DNA of 64,000 nucleotides from positions 1 to 64,000 of the forward strand of contig CAZCBE010000002.1 of assembly GCA_964496695.1 (NCBI GenBank), given 5' to 3'. A program made the translations under genes and the position numbers. The DNA is from SXTU01 sp964496695. Lineage in GTDB: Bacteria; Verrucomicrobiota; Verrucomicrobiia; Limisphaerales; SXTU01. Numbering within the stretch: position 1 is the first letter of the stretch; each line of letters opens with the position of its first letter. This document shows, one piece after another, positions 34,893-44,229 of the stretch. The notes under the pieces are model-generated. The model worked only from the letters and a program-made list of their open reading frames with translations. It ran no database searches and was not told where the DNA came from.

Positions 34893-35969
34893 TTACTTGC
34901 GAGTAGCCGGGTGGTCGAACTTCACGGACAGGGCGAGCGCGCCGTAGGCATCCGTCTCCTTCTGGCCGACGAATTCCTTGCTGCGGACCACCTGGGTGAG
35001 CGTGATGTCGAAGCGCTGGCCGGAGTAGGCCACGCCGAACTTGGCGTCGGCCACGAGCGGGAACTTGTCCACATGGTGGCCGGACTGCCAGAGATTGCCG
35101 TCCAGAAAGGCGTTGTAGGCCACGGCATGGCCTTCAAACCCGGCGAAGACATATACGCCGCGCTTGGTCCCGGCGCGGGTGCGGCCGATGGTGGGCATGG
35201 TGATGGAATCAATGATCTTGATGCCGAAATCGCCCGGCAACTGCCAGCCCGCCCGCACCTGCCCGCCGAGGGCGGCGTAGGTGCCGATGTTGCCGATGCT
35301 CACGCCCGCCGTGGGCAGGAAGTCCCAGCCCCAGCCGCCCGCACCTTGCTCGAACCAGCGCCAAGTGCGTTGGTAGCGCAGCGCCAGCGCCGGCTCGGTC
35401 CTCAACTGATGCGCCCAGCCCTGGGCGGTGCCGAGGTTGCGCACGCGATGCACGGTGTTCTGCGCCTCCTCACCCTGGGCTTCCGGGCCGAGGACGCCGA
35501 GGTCCAGCCGCCAGCTATCGAGCAGGTCCCGGCCATGCGCGGTCACGCCGCGCTTTTGCAGCAGCAGCGAGGCATAGAGGACACCGGCGTAGGGCCGGTC
35601 ATCCACCTGCAGCGCGGAGATGCTGATGTCCGTGGGGGTGTAGATGCTCTGGCCGAGACTTACGCCCACGCGTGAGGCGTGCGGGACGGCTCCGAAGTTG
35701 GGGGTGCGCTCCGCAAGCCAGTGCGGGAAGCTGAAGCCTGGCTCCGCGCGCGCGACATCCACTTCGCTGCCGAGGTAGGTGAACTTCGTGCCGTGCGTGT
35801 AATGCCGGTCCGTGCGCACGACCATGTCGTTCTCGATGACCACGTTGAACGCCGGGCCGAGCAGGTCGGAAGCCGGTGCGTCAGCGGCGGAAACAGCCGC
35901 CGGAACGGTTGCCATAAGAAGGGCGCTGTAAATGCAGCGCGCCGTGATCAGCCACCCCCATTTCTTCAT
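34893..35969 (-). CDS. lpxR: LpxR-like lipid A deacylase (outer membrane)
   Basis: A 358-residue protein with a signal peptide and the LpxR/DUF2219 signature near the mature N-terminus, NVVIENDMVVRTDRHYTHG, which contains the active-site Asn-Asp pair. It continues as a beta-barrel with alternating hydrophobic residues. LpxR removes the 3'-acyloxyacyl chain of lipid A in the outer membrane. The gene begins 1 bp after the stop of the upstream aldolase gene, so the two are surely cotranscribed, an unexpected setting for a lipid A enzyme. Confidence 0.85.
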   Translation of the reverse strand: MKKWGWLITARCIYSALLMATVPAAVSAADAPASDLLGPAFNVVIENDMVVRTDRHYTHGTKFTYLGSEVDVARAEPGFSFPHWLAERTPNFGAVPHASRVGVSLGQSIYTPTDISISALQVDDRPYAGVLYASLLLQKRGVTAHGRDLLDSWRLDLGVLGPEAQGEEAQNTVHRVRNLGTAQGWAHQLRTEPALALRYQRTWRWFEQGAGGWGWDFLPTAGVSIGNIGTYAALGGQVRAGWQLPGDFGIKIIDSITMPTIGRTRAGTKRGVYVFAGFEGHAVAYNAFLDGNLWQSGHHVDKFPLVADAKFGVAYSGQRFDITLTQVVRSKEFVGQKETDAYGALALSVKFDHPATRK

Positions 35970-35970
35970 A

Positions 35971-36804
35971 TCACGACTTGATAAGTTTCGCCGCCTGCGC
36001 CGCCGTCGCACCGTCGTGGACGATGGCCATGAGCGCGCGGGTCATGCCGGCGGGGTCGGCGTGCTGGATGATGTTGCGGCCATACACGATGCCCGCCGCG
36101 CCTTCCTTCATCAGCGCTTCCGTGCGCTGGAGGATGACGTCGTCCGCTGCCTTGCCGCCGCCGCGCACGAGCACGGGGATGCGGCCGGCGATTTCCACGA
36201 CCTTGTTATAGACGACGACTTCGTCGGTGGGGTCGGCCTTGATGATGTCCGCGCCGAGTTCGCAGGCCTGACGCACGAGCGGGAGAATCTTGTCGAGATC
36301 GCCATCCACCATGTAGCCACCAGCCTTGGTGTTGGGCTGGAAGACGAGCGGCTCGATCATCAAGGGCATGGCCCAGCGGTCGCACTCGGGCTTGATGCGG
36401 AGGATGTTCTGGATGCACTGGTCGGTCACCTCGGGCTCGCCGGGGATGCGGAAGAGATTCACCACCACGCAGGTGGCGTCGAGGCGGAGCGCCTGCTCGA
36501 CCGGGTTCTCGATCATCCGGCTGAAGAGCGCACGCGGAAGCTGGTTGCCATAGACGTTCGCCACGTCGGTGCGGAGGACCAGCGCGGGCTTGTCCTTGCC
36601 GGGGAGGGACTGGAGGTAATGGGCCTGGCCGACGGTGAGCTGGACGGCGTCCGGCGCGGCGGCTGCCACGGTCTGCACGGCGCGTTCGAGGTTCTCAATG
36701 CCGGAGAGGAAGCCGCGCTCGTTGAAGAAGCCGTGGTCAATGGCCACGTCAAAGCAACGGTTGGACTTGGGGTTGAAGAGACGGTTCAGGCGGAATTGCT
36801 TCAT
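35971..36804 (-). CDS. Class I fructose-bisphosphate/DeoC-type aldolase
   Basis: A 277-residue TIM barrel of the FbaB/LacD/DeoC group: FDVAIDHGFFNERGFLSG at the N-terminus, then DIIKADPTDEVVVYNKVVE with the likely Schiff-base lysine, and VLVRGGGKAADD. It would split a phosphorylated ketose into two three-carbon units. With the RhaD/SDR enzyme two genes downstream it suggests breakdown of a deoxy or other uncommon sugar. First gene of the leftward operon; a 180 bp gap separates it from the divergent GspE-like gene. Confidence 0.85.
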   Translation of the reverse strand: MKQFRLNRLFNPKSNRCFDVAIDHGFFNERGFLSGIENLERAVQTVAAAAPDAVQLTVGQAHYLQSLPGKDKPALVLRTDVANVYGNQLPRALFSRMIENPVEQALRLDATCVVVNLFRIPGEPEVTDQCIQNILRIKPECDRWAMPLMIEPLVFQPNTKAGGYMVDGDLDKILPLVRQACELGADIIKADPTDEVVVYNKVVEIAGRIPVLVRGGGKAADDVILQRTEALMKEGAAGIVYGRNIIQHADPAGMTRALMAIVHDGATAAQAAKLIKS

Positions 36805-36984
36805 AGCTCGGCCAGTGCGTAGCGGTTCAGGTGGAACTTGGCGACGATTTTTTGAGGTTTGGGGCAGATTCCAGATGGCCGGTCCGGGATGGACAAGTGG
36901 ACGGTGACCAGACACCATTCGGCCTACTCCCATGAGGAACCTTGGAATAGCCGGGCAATGAGGGTTCTGAACTGAACTTGCGGC

Positions 36985-38202
36985 ATGGACGACACCGAAC
37001 GCTACATCCTCTCCCTTCCTTCGCACGGGAAAGCCGAGATCGGCGTCCTCGTCAATCACATCCTCCGCGATGCCATCGCCGCCCGGGCGAGCGACATTCA
37101 CATCGAGCCATGGGAGGATTCCGTGGCGGTGCGAATCCGGGTCAATGGACAGTTGCTCGAATTGATCCATCTCCCCGCCGATTTCAAGGAGCGGCTGGCC
37201 GGCCGGGTCAAGGTTCTGGCGAATCTCGTCTCGCATCTCACCGGGGTGCCTCAGGATGGCAAGGTGAGCCTTGGGCCGGACTTCGGCAATGTGCAGCTCC
37301 GCATCTCCATCGTGCCGACCATCCGGGGTGAGAAGGTCGTCTGCCGCATCTTTGATTCCAGCGTGCGGAGTTTCGATCTGGATTCGCTGGGCATCGAGCC
37401 GCCGACGCTCCAGAGCCTGATCACTCTCATCAACAAGCCCAACGGCCTGCTGCTGCTCACCGGTCCCACGGGCTCCGGCAAGACGACGGTCATCTACGCC
37501 GCGCTTCAGCACCTGATCATGAAGCACGGGACCACGATCAGCATCGCCTCGGTCGAGGACCCGGTGGAGGTGCCGTTGCCCACGGTCAGCCAGGTGCAGT
37601 TGAACCTGGCGCAGGATTTTAACTTCGCCGCTGCTTTGCGCGCCCTGATGCGCCAGGACCCGCAGGTGCTGATGATCGGCGAGATCCGCGACGTGGAGAC
37701 GGCCCACATCGCGGTGCAGGCGGGGCTGACCGGACATCTGGTGATCAGCACCATTCACAGCGGCACCACGGCGGGCGTGTTCGCACGCCTGATCAACATG
37801 GGCATCGAGCCGTTCCTGCTGGCGTCGAGCATCCTGGGCGTGATGGGCGTGCGGCTGGTGCGGCAGAACTGCCAGGCCTGCGCGCAGCCATATCAGCCGG
37901 AGCTGGGCTTGCGCAAGCAGCTCACCGGGGAAGAGCTGGACGGAGCCCGGTTTCTGCGCGGCACGGGCTGCGATGCGTGCCTGGGCACCGGATACTCAGG
38001 CCGCATGAGCCTTACGGAACTGCTCCAGATCAACGAGGAGATCCGCGAGGCGGTGATGGAAAAGAGACCCTCCCGCGCCATCCAGAAAATCGCCGTGGAA
38101 GTGGGCATGCGGACCTTGTGGAATTCCGGCGTCGCCCGTGCTCGCGAGGGCCTGACCACCTTGGAGGAAGTGGCGCGCAAAGTGGCCTCGGACCAATTAT
38201 AG
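36985..38202 (+). CDS. GspE/PilB-like secretion ATPase
   Basis: A 405-residue ATPase. The N2E domain starts near residue 25 with HILRDAIAARASDIHIEPW. Walker A is GPTGSGKTT (about 160-168), then ASVEDPVEVP (Asp box), QVLMIGEIRD (Walker B) and GHLVISTIHSG (His box). A zinc site with paired cysteines, CQACAQPY and CDACLGTGYSGR, marks it as GspE/PilB-type. It lacks the N1E domain that would anchor it to a platform protein (full-length members exceed 500 residues). No GspF, secretin or pilus assembly genes are in the window; the next genes are kinases and an FHA protein. Confidence 0.88.
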   Translation: MDDTERYILSLPSHGKAEIGVLVNHILRDAIAARASDIHIEPWEDSVAVRIRVNGQLLELIHLPADFKERLAGRVKVLANLVSHLTGVPQDGKVSLGPDFGNVQLRISIVPTIRGEKVVCRIFDSSVRSFDLDSLGIEPPTLQSLITLINKPNGLLLLTGPTGSGKTTVIYAALQHLIMKHGTTISIASVEDPVEVPLPTVSQVQLNLAQDFNFAAALRALMRQDPQVLMIGEIRDVETAHIAVQAGLTGHLVISTIHSGTTAGVFARLINMGIEPFLLASSILGVMGVRLVRQNCQACAQPYQPELGLRKQLTGEELDGARFLRGTGCDACLGTGYSGRMSLTELLQINEEIREAVMEKRPSRAIQKIAVEVGMRTLWNSGVARAREGLTTLEEVARKVASDQL

Positions 38203-38222
38203 AACTCCCAACCTGGCAAGCT

Positions 38223-40166
38223 ATGGAACCAGAAGACAATACGCCTCCACCCTCGACTGGTGCGGGCGGCTTCGTTCCTGGTGGGACGATGGGGCAGGGG
38301 CGCTACGTGTTGGAGCGCGAGCTGGGGCAGGGCGGCATGGGAGTGGTGTGGCTGGCGCTGGACACGGAACTGAACGAGCGGGTCGCGCTCAAGTTCATTC
38401 CGCCCGCGATCCGCCGGGATGCCAGTGCCTTGGACGAGCTTCGACGCGAGACGCAGAAGAGCCGGAAGCTCACGCATCCGAACATCGTCCGCATCCACGA
38501 CTTCTGCCGGTTCGAGGGCGAGGTGCCGTTCATCTGCATGGAGTTTGTGGAAGGAACCACCCTGAGTTCGATGAAGGTGGAGCAGCCCAACCGGGTGTTT
38601 GACTGGGACTATCTGAAACCGCTGGTGACGCAGCTTTGCATGGCGCTGGACTATGCGCACAGCGAGGGCGTGGTGCACCGGGACCTGAAGCCCGCCAACA
38701 TGATGGTGGATGCGCGTGGACGGCTGAAGCTGGCGGACTTTGGGCTGGCGGCGACGATCACGGATTCGATGAGCCGGGTATCCATGGACATGGGGGCGAG
38801 CGGGACGCCCTGCTATATGAGCCCGCAGCAGATGGACGGCAAGCCGCCGAAGGCGTCGGACGACATCTACGCTCTTGGGGCGACGCTCTATGAACTGCTG
38901 ACCAGCAAGCCGCCGTTCCACTCGGGGGACGTGCTGCACCAGGTGCGGAACATCACACCGGACCCGGTGGGCCGGCGGCTGGCGGACTTTGAGATCGTAA
39001 ACCCGGTGCCCTCGGATGTGGCGGCGATGATCCTGGCATGCCTGGCGAAAGACCCGGCCCGGCGGCCAGCGAGCGCGGCGGCGGTGGGGCAGTGGGTGGG
39101 CATCAACATCACGAGCCGGATGGTCGGGCTGGCGGTGCAGACCTACGACGGTGGCGGCGCGCTGGAGGTCGTTTCCGGGGCAGATGGAGCAGCGGCCGCG
39201 ATTGAACTGGATTTCAAGCCGGTGGTGGAGGAGGGGCCGACGGTGAAGAAGTATATTTTGATCTCCAGTGCAATCGTGGCGGTCGGGGTGATCGTGGGCG
39301 TGGTCATTGCCTTGAACGCACGTAACTCGCCGGGAACGGCGGCCGGTGAGCAGCCAAAGACCGCCAAGGCCGTCCCGCCGACGGGACCAGCCGCTGCTGG
39401 AACTCAAAAGCCCGCCACGCCGACAACCAGTGTCACCAAGCCGGCTGCGCCGCTAGCGCCACTGCCTGAGATTCCAAAGACTCCGGGATCGGCACTCCCA
39501 GCGGGGCTTGCCGGAGTCATCGAAGTGGCCGCCGAGGTCAAAGCCAAGGCAAAGGAGGTCACGGTCGCAACCGGAGTGATCGTTTTTGACGCGCCAGGTG
39601 GCGACGGTCGTCGCGGAGCCAAGGGCGTCCTCCTGGTCAATGCCCCCCTCACCGGCAAGAATGGAAGCACCTGGTCATTCAACTACTCTCGTAAAGGAAG
39701 TGATCGGGGACTGTTCATCATCCATCCCCATGGTCAGGGGCAAATGATCAGCCATGTCCATAAGGATGGAGTTGGCATCTCGACGCCCCGTTTGTGGACC
39801 GAAGTGGGTTATAACGTCGGTGATAGAAAGCGGGTCCAGAAAGCTCGAGGATTCGACGAGGTCTTTCCGCTGAAAGACGATGAGGTATATCAGGTGGTGA
39901 GCCGACTTGATGGCCAGGGAGGTTACGATTTGACCATCAATGGGAAGAGCATGGCCGCCGCGCGGGTGGCTGCAACGTCGCCCTTGTCCCTGGAGATGAA
40001 TCCAGAAATGAAGTTTCCCGGATCAGGCCGTGGCGCAACGGATTTTAAAGGTGACGATTTGCCGCGGCGCTGGGCAGCGGGTTACGCCGCAGTGCTCCTC
40101 GGTCCCCTGGACACCGGTCACAATCTTTGCCGGGAGGTTCGCTTTCTGCCGGCCGTTATCAAATAG
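38223..40166 (+). CDS. Membrane Ser/Thr protein kinase, copy 1
   Basis: A 647-residue Hanks-type kinase. The kinase domain has the Gly loop GQGGMGVVW (35-43), Lys57 in VALKF, HRDLKPANMM (Asp154) and DFG (Asp172), with the CYMSPQQM activation segment, so it should be active. One membrane helix near residue 345 (ILISSAIVAVGVIVGVVIAL) is followed by a Pro/Ala linker and a globular extracytoplasmic domain with no match I know. The kinase part is almost identical to copy 2. It starts 20 bp after the GspE-like gene and is probably in one operon. Confidence 0.92.
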   Translation: MEPEDNTPPPSTGAGGFVPGGTMGQGRYVLERELGQGGMGVVWLALDTELNERVALKFIPPAIRRDASALDELRRETQKSRKLTHPNIVRIHDFCRFEGEVPFICMEFVEGTTLSSMKVEQPNRVFDWDYLKPLVTQLCMALDYAHSEGVVHRDLKPANMMVDARGRLKLADFGLAATITDSMSRVSMDMGASGTPCYMSPQQMDGKPPKASDDIYALGATLYELLTSKPPFHSGDVLHQVRNITPDPVGRRLADFEIVNPVPSDVAAMILACLAKDPARRPASAAAVGQWVGINITSRMVGLAVQTYDGGGALEVVSGADGAAAAIELDFKPVVEEGPTVKKYILISSAIVAVGVIVGVVIALNARNSPGTAAGEQPKTAKAVPPTGPAAAGTQKPATPTTSVTKPAAPLAPLPEIPKTPGSALPAGLAGVIEVAAEVKAKAKEVTVATGVIVFDAPGGDGRRGAKGVLLVNAPLTGKNGSTWSFNYSRKGSDRGLFIIHPHGQGQMISHVHKDGVGISTPRLWTEVGYNVGDRKRVQKARGFDEVFPLKDDEVYQVVSRLDGQGGYDLTINGKSMAAARVAATSPLSLEMNPEMKFPGSGRGATDFKGDDLPRRWAAGYAAVLLGPLDTGHNLCREVRFLPAVIK

Positions 40167-40289
40167 CTTCAGGAGATGACGAGCAACATAAGGTGACACA
40201 TAGACGTTCCAAAGGAACTCTCCAGAAGGCAGATCGGGTGGGAAAGTTGTGGCGTGCCAGGTGGCGTCGGAACAAATATAGACCGAGTT

Positions 40290-42431
40290 ATGGAACCCGC
40301 TGAAGAGAATACGCCTCCGTTCTCGGTGGGGACCGGTGGCTTCGTCCCGGGTGGGACGATGGGGCAGGGGCGCTATGTGTTGGAGCGGGAACTGGGGCAG
40401 GGTGGGATGGGCGTGGTCTGGCTGGCGCTGGACACGGAACTGAACGAGCGGGTCGCGCTCAAGTTCATCCCGCCGGCCATCCGCCGGGATGCCAATGCGC
40501 TCGACGAGTTGCGGCGTGAAACGCAGAAGAGCCGGAAGCTCACACATCCCAACATTGTCCGCATCCACGACTTCTGCCGGTTTGAGGGCGAGGTGCCGTT
40601 CATCTGCATGGAGTTTGTGGAAGGAACCACCTTGAGTTCGATGAAGGTGGAGCAGCCGAATCGGGTGTTTGACTGGGATTACCTCAAGCCACTCGTCACG
40701 CAGCTCTGCATGGCGCTGGACTACGCGCATAGCGAGGGCGTGGTGCATCGCGATCTCAAGCCCGCGAACATGATGGTGGATGCGCGCGGGCGGTTGAAAC
40801 TGGCGGACTTCGGGCTGGCGGCGACGATCACCGATTCGATGAGCCGGGTATCCATGGACATGGGAGCCAGCGGGACGCCGTGTTACATGAGCCCGCAGCA
40901 GATGGATGGCAAGCCGCCGAAGGCGTCGGACGACATCTACGCCCTTGGGGCGACGCTCTATGAACTGCTGACCAGCAAGCCGCCGTTCCACTCGGGGGAC
41001 GTGCTGCACCAGGTGCGGAACATCACACCGGACCCGGTGGGCCGGCGGCTGGCGGACTTTGAGATCGTAAACCCGGTGCCCTCGGATGTGGCGGCGATGA
41101 TCCTGGCGTGCCTGGCGAAAGACCCGGCCCGGCGGCCGGCGAGCGCGGCGGCAGTGGGGCAATGGGTGGGCATCAACATCACGAGCCGGATGGTTGGGCT
41201 GGCGGTGCAGACCTATGACGGTGGCGGCGCGCTGGAGGTTGCCTCCGATGCTGACGCCGCAGCGCCCGCGATTGATCTGGATTTCAAGCCGGAGGCGGAG
41301 CAGGGGCCGACGGTGAAGAAGTATATTCTGGTCGCCAGCGCAATCGTCGTGATCGGAGTGATCGTGGGCGTGGTGATCGCGTTGAACGCGCGCAGCAAAC
41401 CGGAGACGGCTGGGGAGCCGAACCCCACCACGGCCACGGCAGCCACTCCCGCCACTCTGCCGCTCAATCTGTATTGGAACGCGGACAAGACCGTTGCGCT
41501 GACCACGGCTTCCGCAGCCGGGGAAGGCCAGGCGAAGTCGAATGACTTCCGGGTTGCCGACGTGCAAGGCCGGATCTTCGCGACCCAGCAGCCCGGCACC
41601 ATCCCACTCAAACTTTACCTCAACGCGGGCGCCCAGGATTATCTGATCGCGGCCACCACCAAGATCACCAGTGAGAGGTTCACTCTCCTCGCCGTCGAGG
41701 GCTATGTTTACAGCAAGCCCCGGCCGGGCACGGTGGCCCTCAAACTGTTCTGGTCCAAGCAGCGGAAGCATAACCTGGGCCTGGTCAGCCCGGAGGCCGA
41801 GACCCTCGCGAAAGTTGCCGGCTACGAATTTAACCGGACCGAGTGTTACATCCTCGCGGCGCAGGAACCATCAGTCGCTGCCTCTCCCGCGCAGGCCGCC
41901 GTCGCCTCCTCCCCGGTTGCCTCCGCCGCTGGCCCGCTGCCGACTGCGCTCGCGTCTGGTCTGACGTGGGACGAGATCCGCAAGAACGCCGCGACCGTCC
42001 AGGTCGCGGACAAACGCCTTGTCCCGCTGGTGCCCAGCACGGTGTTGAAAGAAATGGCCCAGGTGCCCCGGCAATTTCTCGCGTTCCGGACCCAGATCTT
42101 TTACCCGACGGACAACGGCGACAAGGTGGCCAATGGCGTGGCAGACTATGAGGTGAAGACCGACGGCTACCTCCTCCTCGCCTGCAATTTCGGCTTCCAA
42201 GGCAGCGGCACGAAATTGATCCAGGACCTCTGGACCAAGGAACAGTTCGTTACGAACGGCTGGCAGGAGATCACCCCTGCTGAACTGGGCGGCACGCTCA
42301 TTCGTGGCGGCGGCGTCCGTGACCAGACGCTGTTTCTGAAGAAGGCCGCCAAAGGCGAACGTGGACACCTGCGCTGCAACAAATACGACCCGCCCTACTT
42401 CATCATGACCAGTCCCACGCCAGCGCCTTGA
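40290..42431 (+). CDS. Membrane Ser/Thr protein kinase, copy 2
   Basis: A 713-residue paralogue of the preceding gene. Kinase residues are all kept (Lys58, Asp155 in HRD, Asp173 in DFG), as is the single membrane helix. The extracytoplasmic part is different: three related repeats with LPLNLYWNADK, IPLKLYLNAGA and VALKLFWSKQR, each followed by a short beta-rich stretch, resembling DUF5648-type sensor repeats, and a last region with an FMN-free beta-rich look. Same kinase with a new sensor domain suggests two inputs to one signalling route. Between 40940 and 41215 the DNA is nearly identical to 38870-39145. Confidence 0.92.
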   Translation: MEPAEENTPPFSVGTGGFVPGGTMGQGRYVLERELGQGGMGVVWLALDTELNERVALKFIPPAIRRDANALDELRRETQKSRKLTHPNIVRIHDFCRFEGEVPFICMEFVEGTTLSSMKVEQPNRVFDWDYLKPLVTQLCMALDYAHSEGVVHRDLKPANMMVDARGRLKLADFGLAATITDSMSRVSMDMGASGTPCYMSPQQMDGKPPKASDDIYALGATLYELLTSKPPFHSGDVLHQVRNITPDPVGRRLADFEIVNPVPSDVAAMILACLAKDPARRPASAAAVGQWVGINITSRMVGLAVQTYDGGGALEVASDADAAAPAIDLDFKPEAEQGPTVKKYILVASAIVVIGVIVGVVIALNARSKPETAGEPNPTTATAATPATLPLNLYWNADKTVALTTASAAGEGQAKSNDFRVADVQGRIFATQQPGTIPLKLYLNAGAQDYLIAATTKITSERFTLLAVEGYVYSKPRPGTVALKLFWSKQRKHNLGLVSPEAETLAKVAGYEFNRTECYILAAQEPSVAASPAQAAVASSPVASAAGPLPTALASGLTWDEIRKNAATVQVADKRLVPLVPSTVLKEMAQVPRQFLAFRTQIFYPTDNGDKVANGVADYEVKTDGYLLLACNFGFQGSGTKLIQDLWTKEQFVTNGWQEITPAELGGTLIRGGGVRDQTLFLKKAAKGERGHLRCNKYDPPYFIMTSPTPAP

Positions 42432-42494
42432 TGTTCTTGCTTCTCCATTTTGGCCCGGTGTGGTTTATGGGCTGAAGCCTCCGGCATCGTCGCC

Positions 42495-43436
42495 ATGACC
42501 AAAGTCAAAGTTTTTACCGATTACAAAGGGTTGAAGTCCGAATTGTTCCTCGAACGGGACGATTTCATCATCGGACGGCTGGCGGGGGAGTTTCGTCCGC
42601 ATGTGCCCTTAAACCTCGACCTGCGGGTCGCCCCCAAGCACGCCCGCGTGTGGAAGCGGGACGGCGTCTGGCGCGCGGTGGATCTCGGCACCCTGAGCGG
42701 GACGTTTGTGAACGACGAGCGGCTGACCTCCGTGCGGACCGTCGAGCCGGGTGATGTGCTGCGGGTGGGGGTGTCGAAGCTCACCTGGGAGGAACTGTCG
42801 CCCGAGCCGCCCTTTGAGTCCCCGCCTACCGCGACCATGGTCCCGACCGTCCCCACGCAGACACCGCCGGAGGCCGAAACCTACTCGGTCCTGTCTTCGA
42901 TGAATGCCCGGGAGAACGCCCCGTTTTACTTTGACCTGACCCTGGAGGACGCACAGTCGAGGCTGGCGCAGTTGATGGAGCTGCCGTTGCTTCTGGCGGG
43001 TGCGACCGAACTGTCCACCCTCTGCCAGACCGCGCTCAAACGGGTGATGGAACTGATGGCGGGTGCCGAGCGCGGAGCGTTGCTCGCCTTTGACCCGGCG
43101 ACGAACAAGCTCGCCCTGCGGGCCTCGCATCCCGAGGACGACCCGCCCATCAGCCGCACGCTGATCAAGAAAGCGGTCGCCGACGGGCGGGGCTTCATCT
43201 GGAATCAGGGCGATGGGACCATTGACCCCACCGTGAGCATGCGCCGGCTGGTCATCGCCTCTGGCATGTATGCACCGTTGATCTGGCACGGGGAGGTGAT
43301 GGGGGTGATCTGCGTGGACAATCCGCACCGGGTGCAGGCGTTCCAGGACGAGGATCTGCGCTACCTCATGGCCGCCTCCCAATACCTCGCGGCGGCGCTG
43401 GCCGGGCTGGTGCAACGGCAGCAGCCGGAAGCCTGA
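42495..43436 (+). CDS. FHA-GAF domain protein
   Basis: A 313-residue cytoplasmic protein. The FHA domain covers about residues 3-95 (DDFIIGRL, LRVAPKHARVWKRDG, DLGTLSGTFVNDERL), which binds phosphothreonine. After a Pro/Thr linker a GAF domain follows from about 160 (ELSTLCQTALKRVMELMAGAERGALLAF ... MYAPLIWHGEVMGVICVDN). It is the natural reader of the two kinases encoded just upstream. No output domain (kinase, phosphatase, GGDEF) is attached. A 9 bp inverted repeat, CGCCAGTGT ... ACACTGGCG, lies 8-41 bp after the stop. Confidence 0.9.
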   Translation: MTKVKVFTDYKGLKSELFLERDDFIIGRLAGEFRPHVPLNLDLRVAPKHARVWKRDGVWRAVDLGTLSGTFVNDERLTSVRTVEPGDVLRVGVSKLTWEELSPEPPFESPPTATMVPTVPTQTPPEAETYSVLSSMNARENAPFYFDLTLEDAQSRLAQLMELPLLLAGATELSTLCQTALKRVMELMAGAERGALLAFDPATNKLALRASHPEDDPPISRTLIKKAVADGRGFIWNQGDGTIDPTVSMRRLVIASGMYAPLIWHGEVMGVICVDNPHRVQAFQDEDLRYLMAASQYLAAALAGLVQRQQPEA

Positions 43437-43512
43437 GCGCAGCCGCCAGTGTGGAGAGCAACCTGTTCACACTGGCGATGGACAACCCGCAGCCGTTGAC
43501 CAAAAATCGGGC

Positions 43513-44175
43513 ATGAACATCAAGGTCACCTATTACCTCGAAGTCATCTCCTCCTGGTGCTACTGGGCCGAGCCGATGTGGGCGGAACTGAAGCAGCGCT
43601 ACACCGGCCAGCCGGTGGCGTTCGCCTGGAAGCTCGCTCTGATGGATGAGACCGGCCTGCCGAAGTCCCGCGCGCAGTTGGAGTGGTTCTACCGGCGCAG
43701 TGGCACGATCGTGCGCTCGCCGTTCATGCTGAACTCGGGCTGGTATCAGCCAGAGTTGAAGGAGTATCTCGCACCGAATTTGATGGCGGAAGCCGCGCGC
43801 AGTCTCGGGGCGACGGATGACCGCGTGCGCCTGGCGCTCGCGCACGCGGGGGTGCGTGAAGGCCAGAAAGTTGCCGACTGGCGGGTTTCGGCCGCCGTTG
43901 CCGCTCAGGCAGCGTCGCTGGATGCCACCGCCTTGCTGGCCAAGGCGCAGTCGGATGAGGTGAGGCGGATCGCAGATGCCTCCACCGCTGAGTTTCACGC
44001 GCTAAAGGTCACGCAACGGCCCGCCTTCCTGCTGGAGAGCAGCATCGGCGACCGCGCGGTGTTCTCCGGGTTGATCAAGCTGGAGCCGCTGGCCGCCACG
44101 ATCGAGGCGATGCTGGCGGACGCGGCGGCTTATGACTGCCACGCGGTGCATTTTGGTTCACCGCCGGAGGCTTGA
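43513..44175 (+). CDS. DsbA-family (FrnE-like) oxidoreductase
   Basis: A 220-residue thioredoxin-fold protein without signal peptide. It begins IKVTYYLEVISSWCYWAEP; the active-site region has a single Cys in SSWCYWAEP, not CxxC, as in 2-hydroxychromene-2-carboxylate isomerase and FrnE-type relatives. A conserved cis-proline segment TQRPAFLLESSIGDRAVFSG is present. Substrate unknown; it may work with glutathione or a like thiol. Confidence 0.85.
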   Translation: MNIKVTYYLEVISSWCYWAEPMWAELKQRYTGQPVAFAWKLALMDETGLPKSRAQLEWFYRRSGTIVRSPFMLNSGWYQPELKEYLAPNLMAEAARSLGATDDRVRLALAHAGVREGQKVADWRVSAAVAAQAASLDATALLAKAQSDEVRRIADASTAEFHALKVTQRPAFLLESSIGDRAVFSGLIKLEPLAATIEAMLADAAAYDCHAVHFGSPPEA

Positions 44176-44229
44176 GCTTTTCTCCCGCTCGCTTAGTCCG
44201 CCTATGTTGCGCACGGTGGCACTGGATTT

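Noticed and set aside
36985..38202. Part of a complete type II secretion or type IV pilus locus
   Set aside because: No GspF/PilC, secretin or major pilin gene is adjacent; the two prepilin-like genes in the window are far away and of the solitary kind.
43444..43477. Rho-independent terminator after the FHA-GAF gene
   Set aside because: The 9 bp arms are separated by a 16 bp loop and no T run follows, so it is noted only as an inverted repeat.
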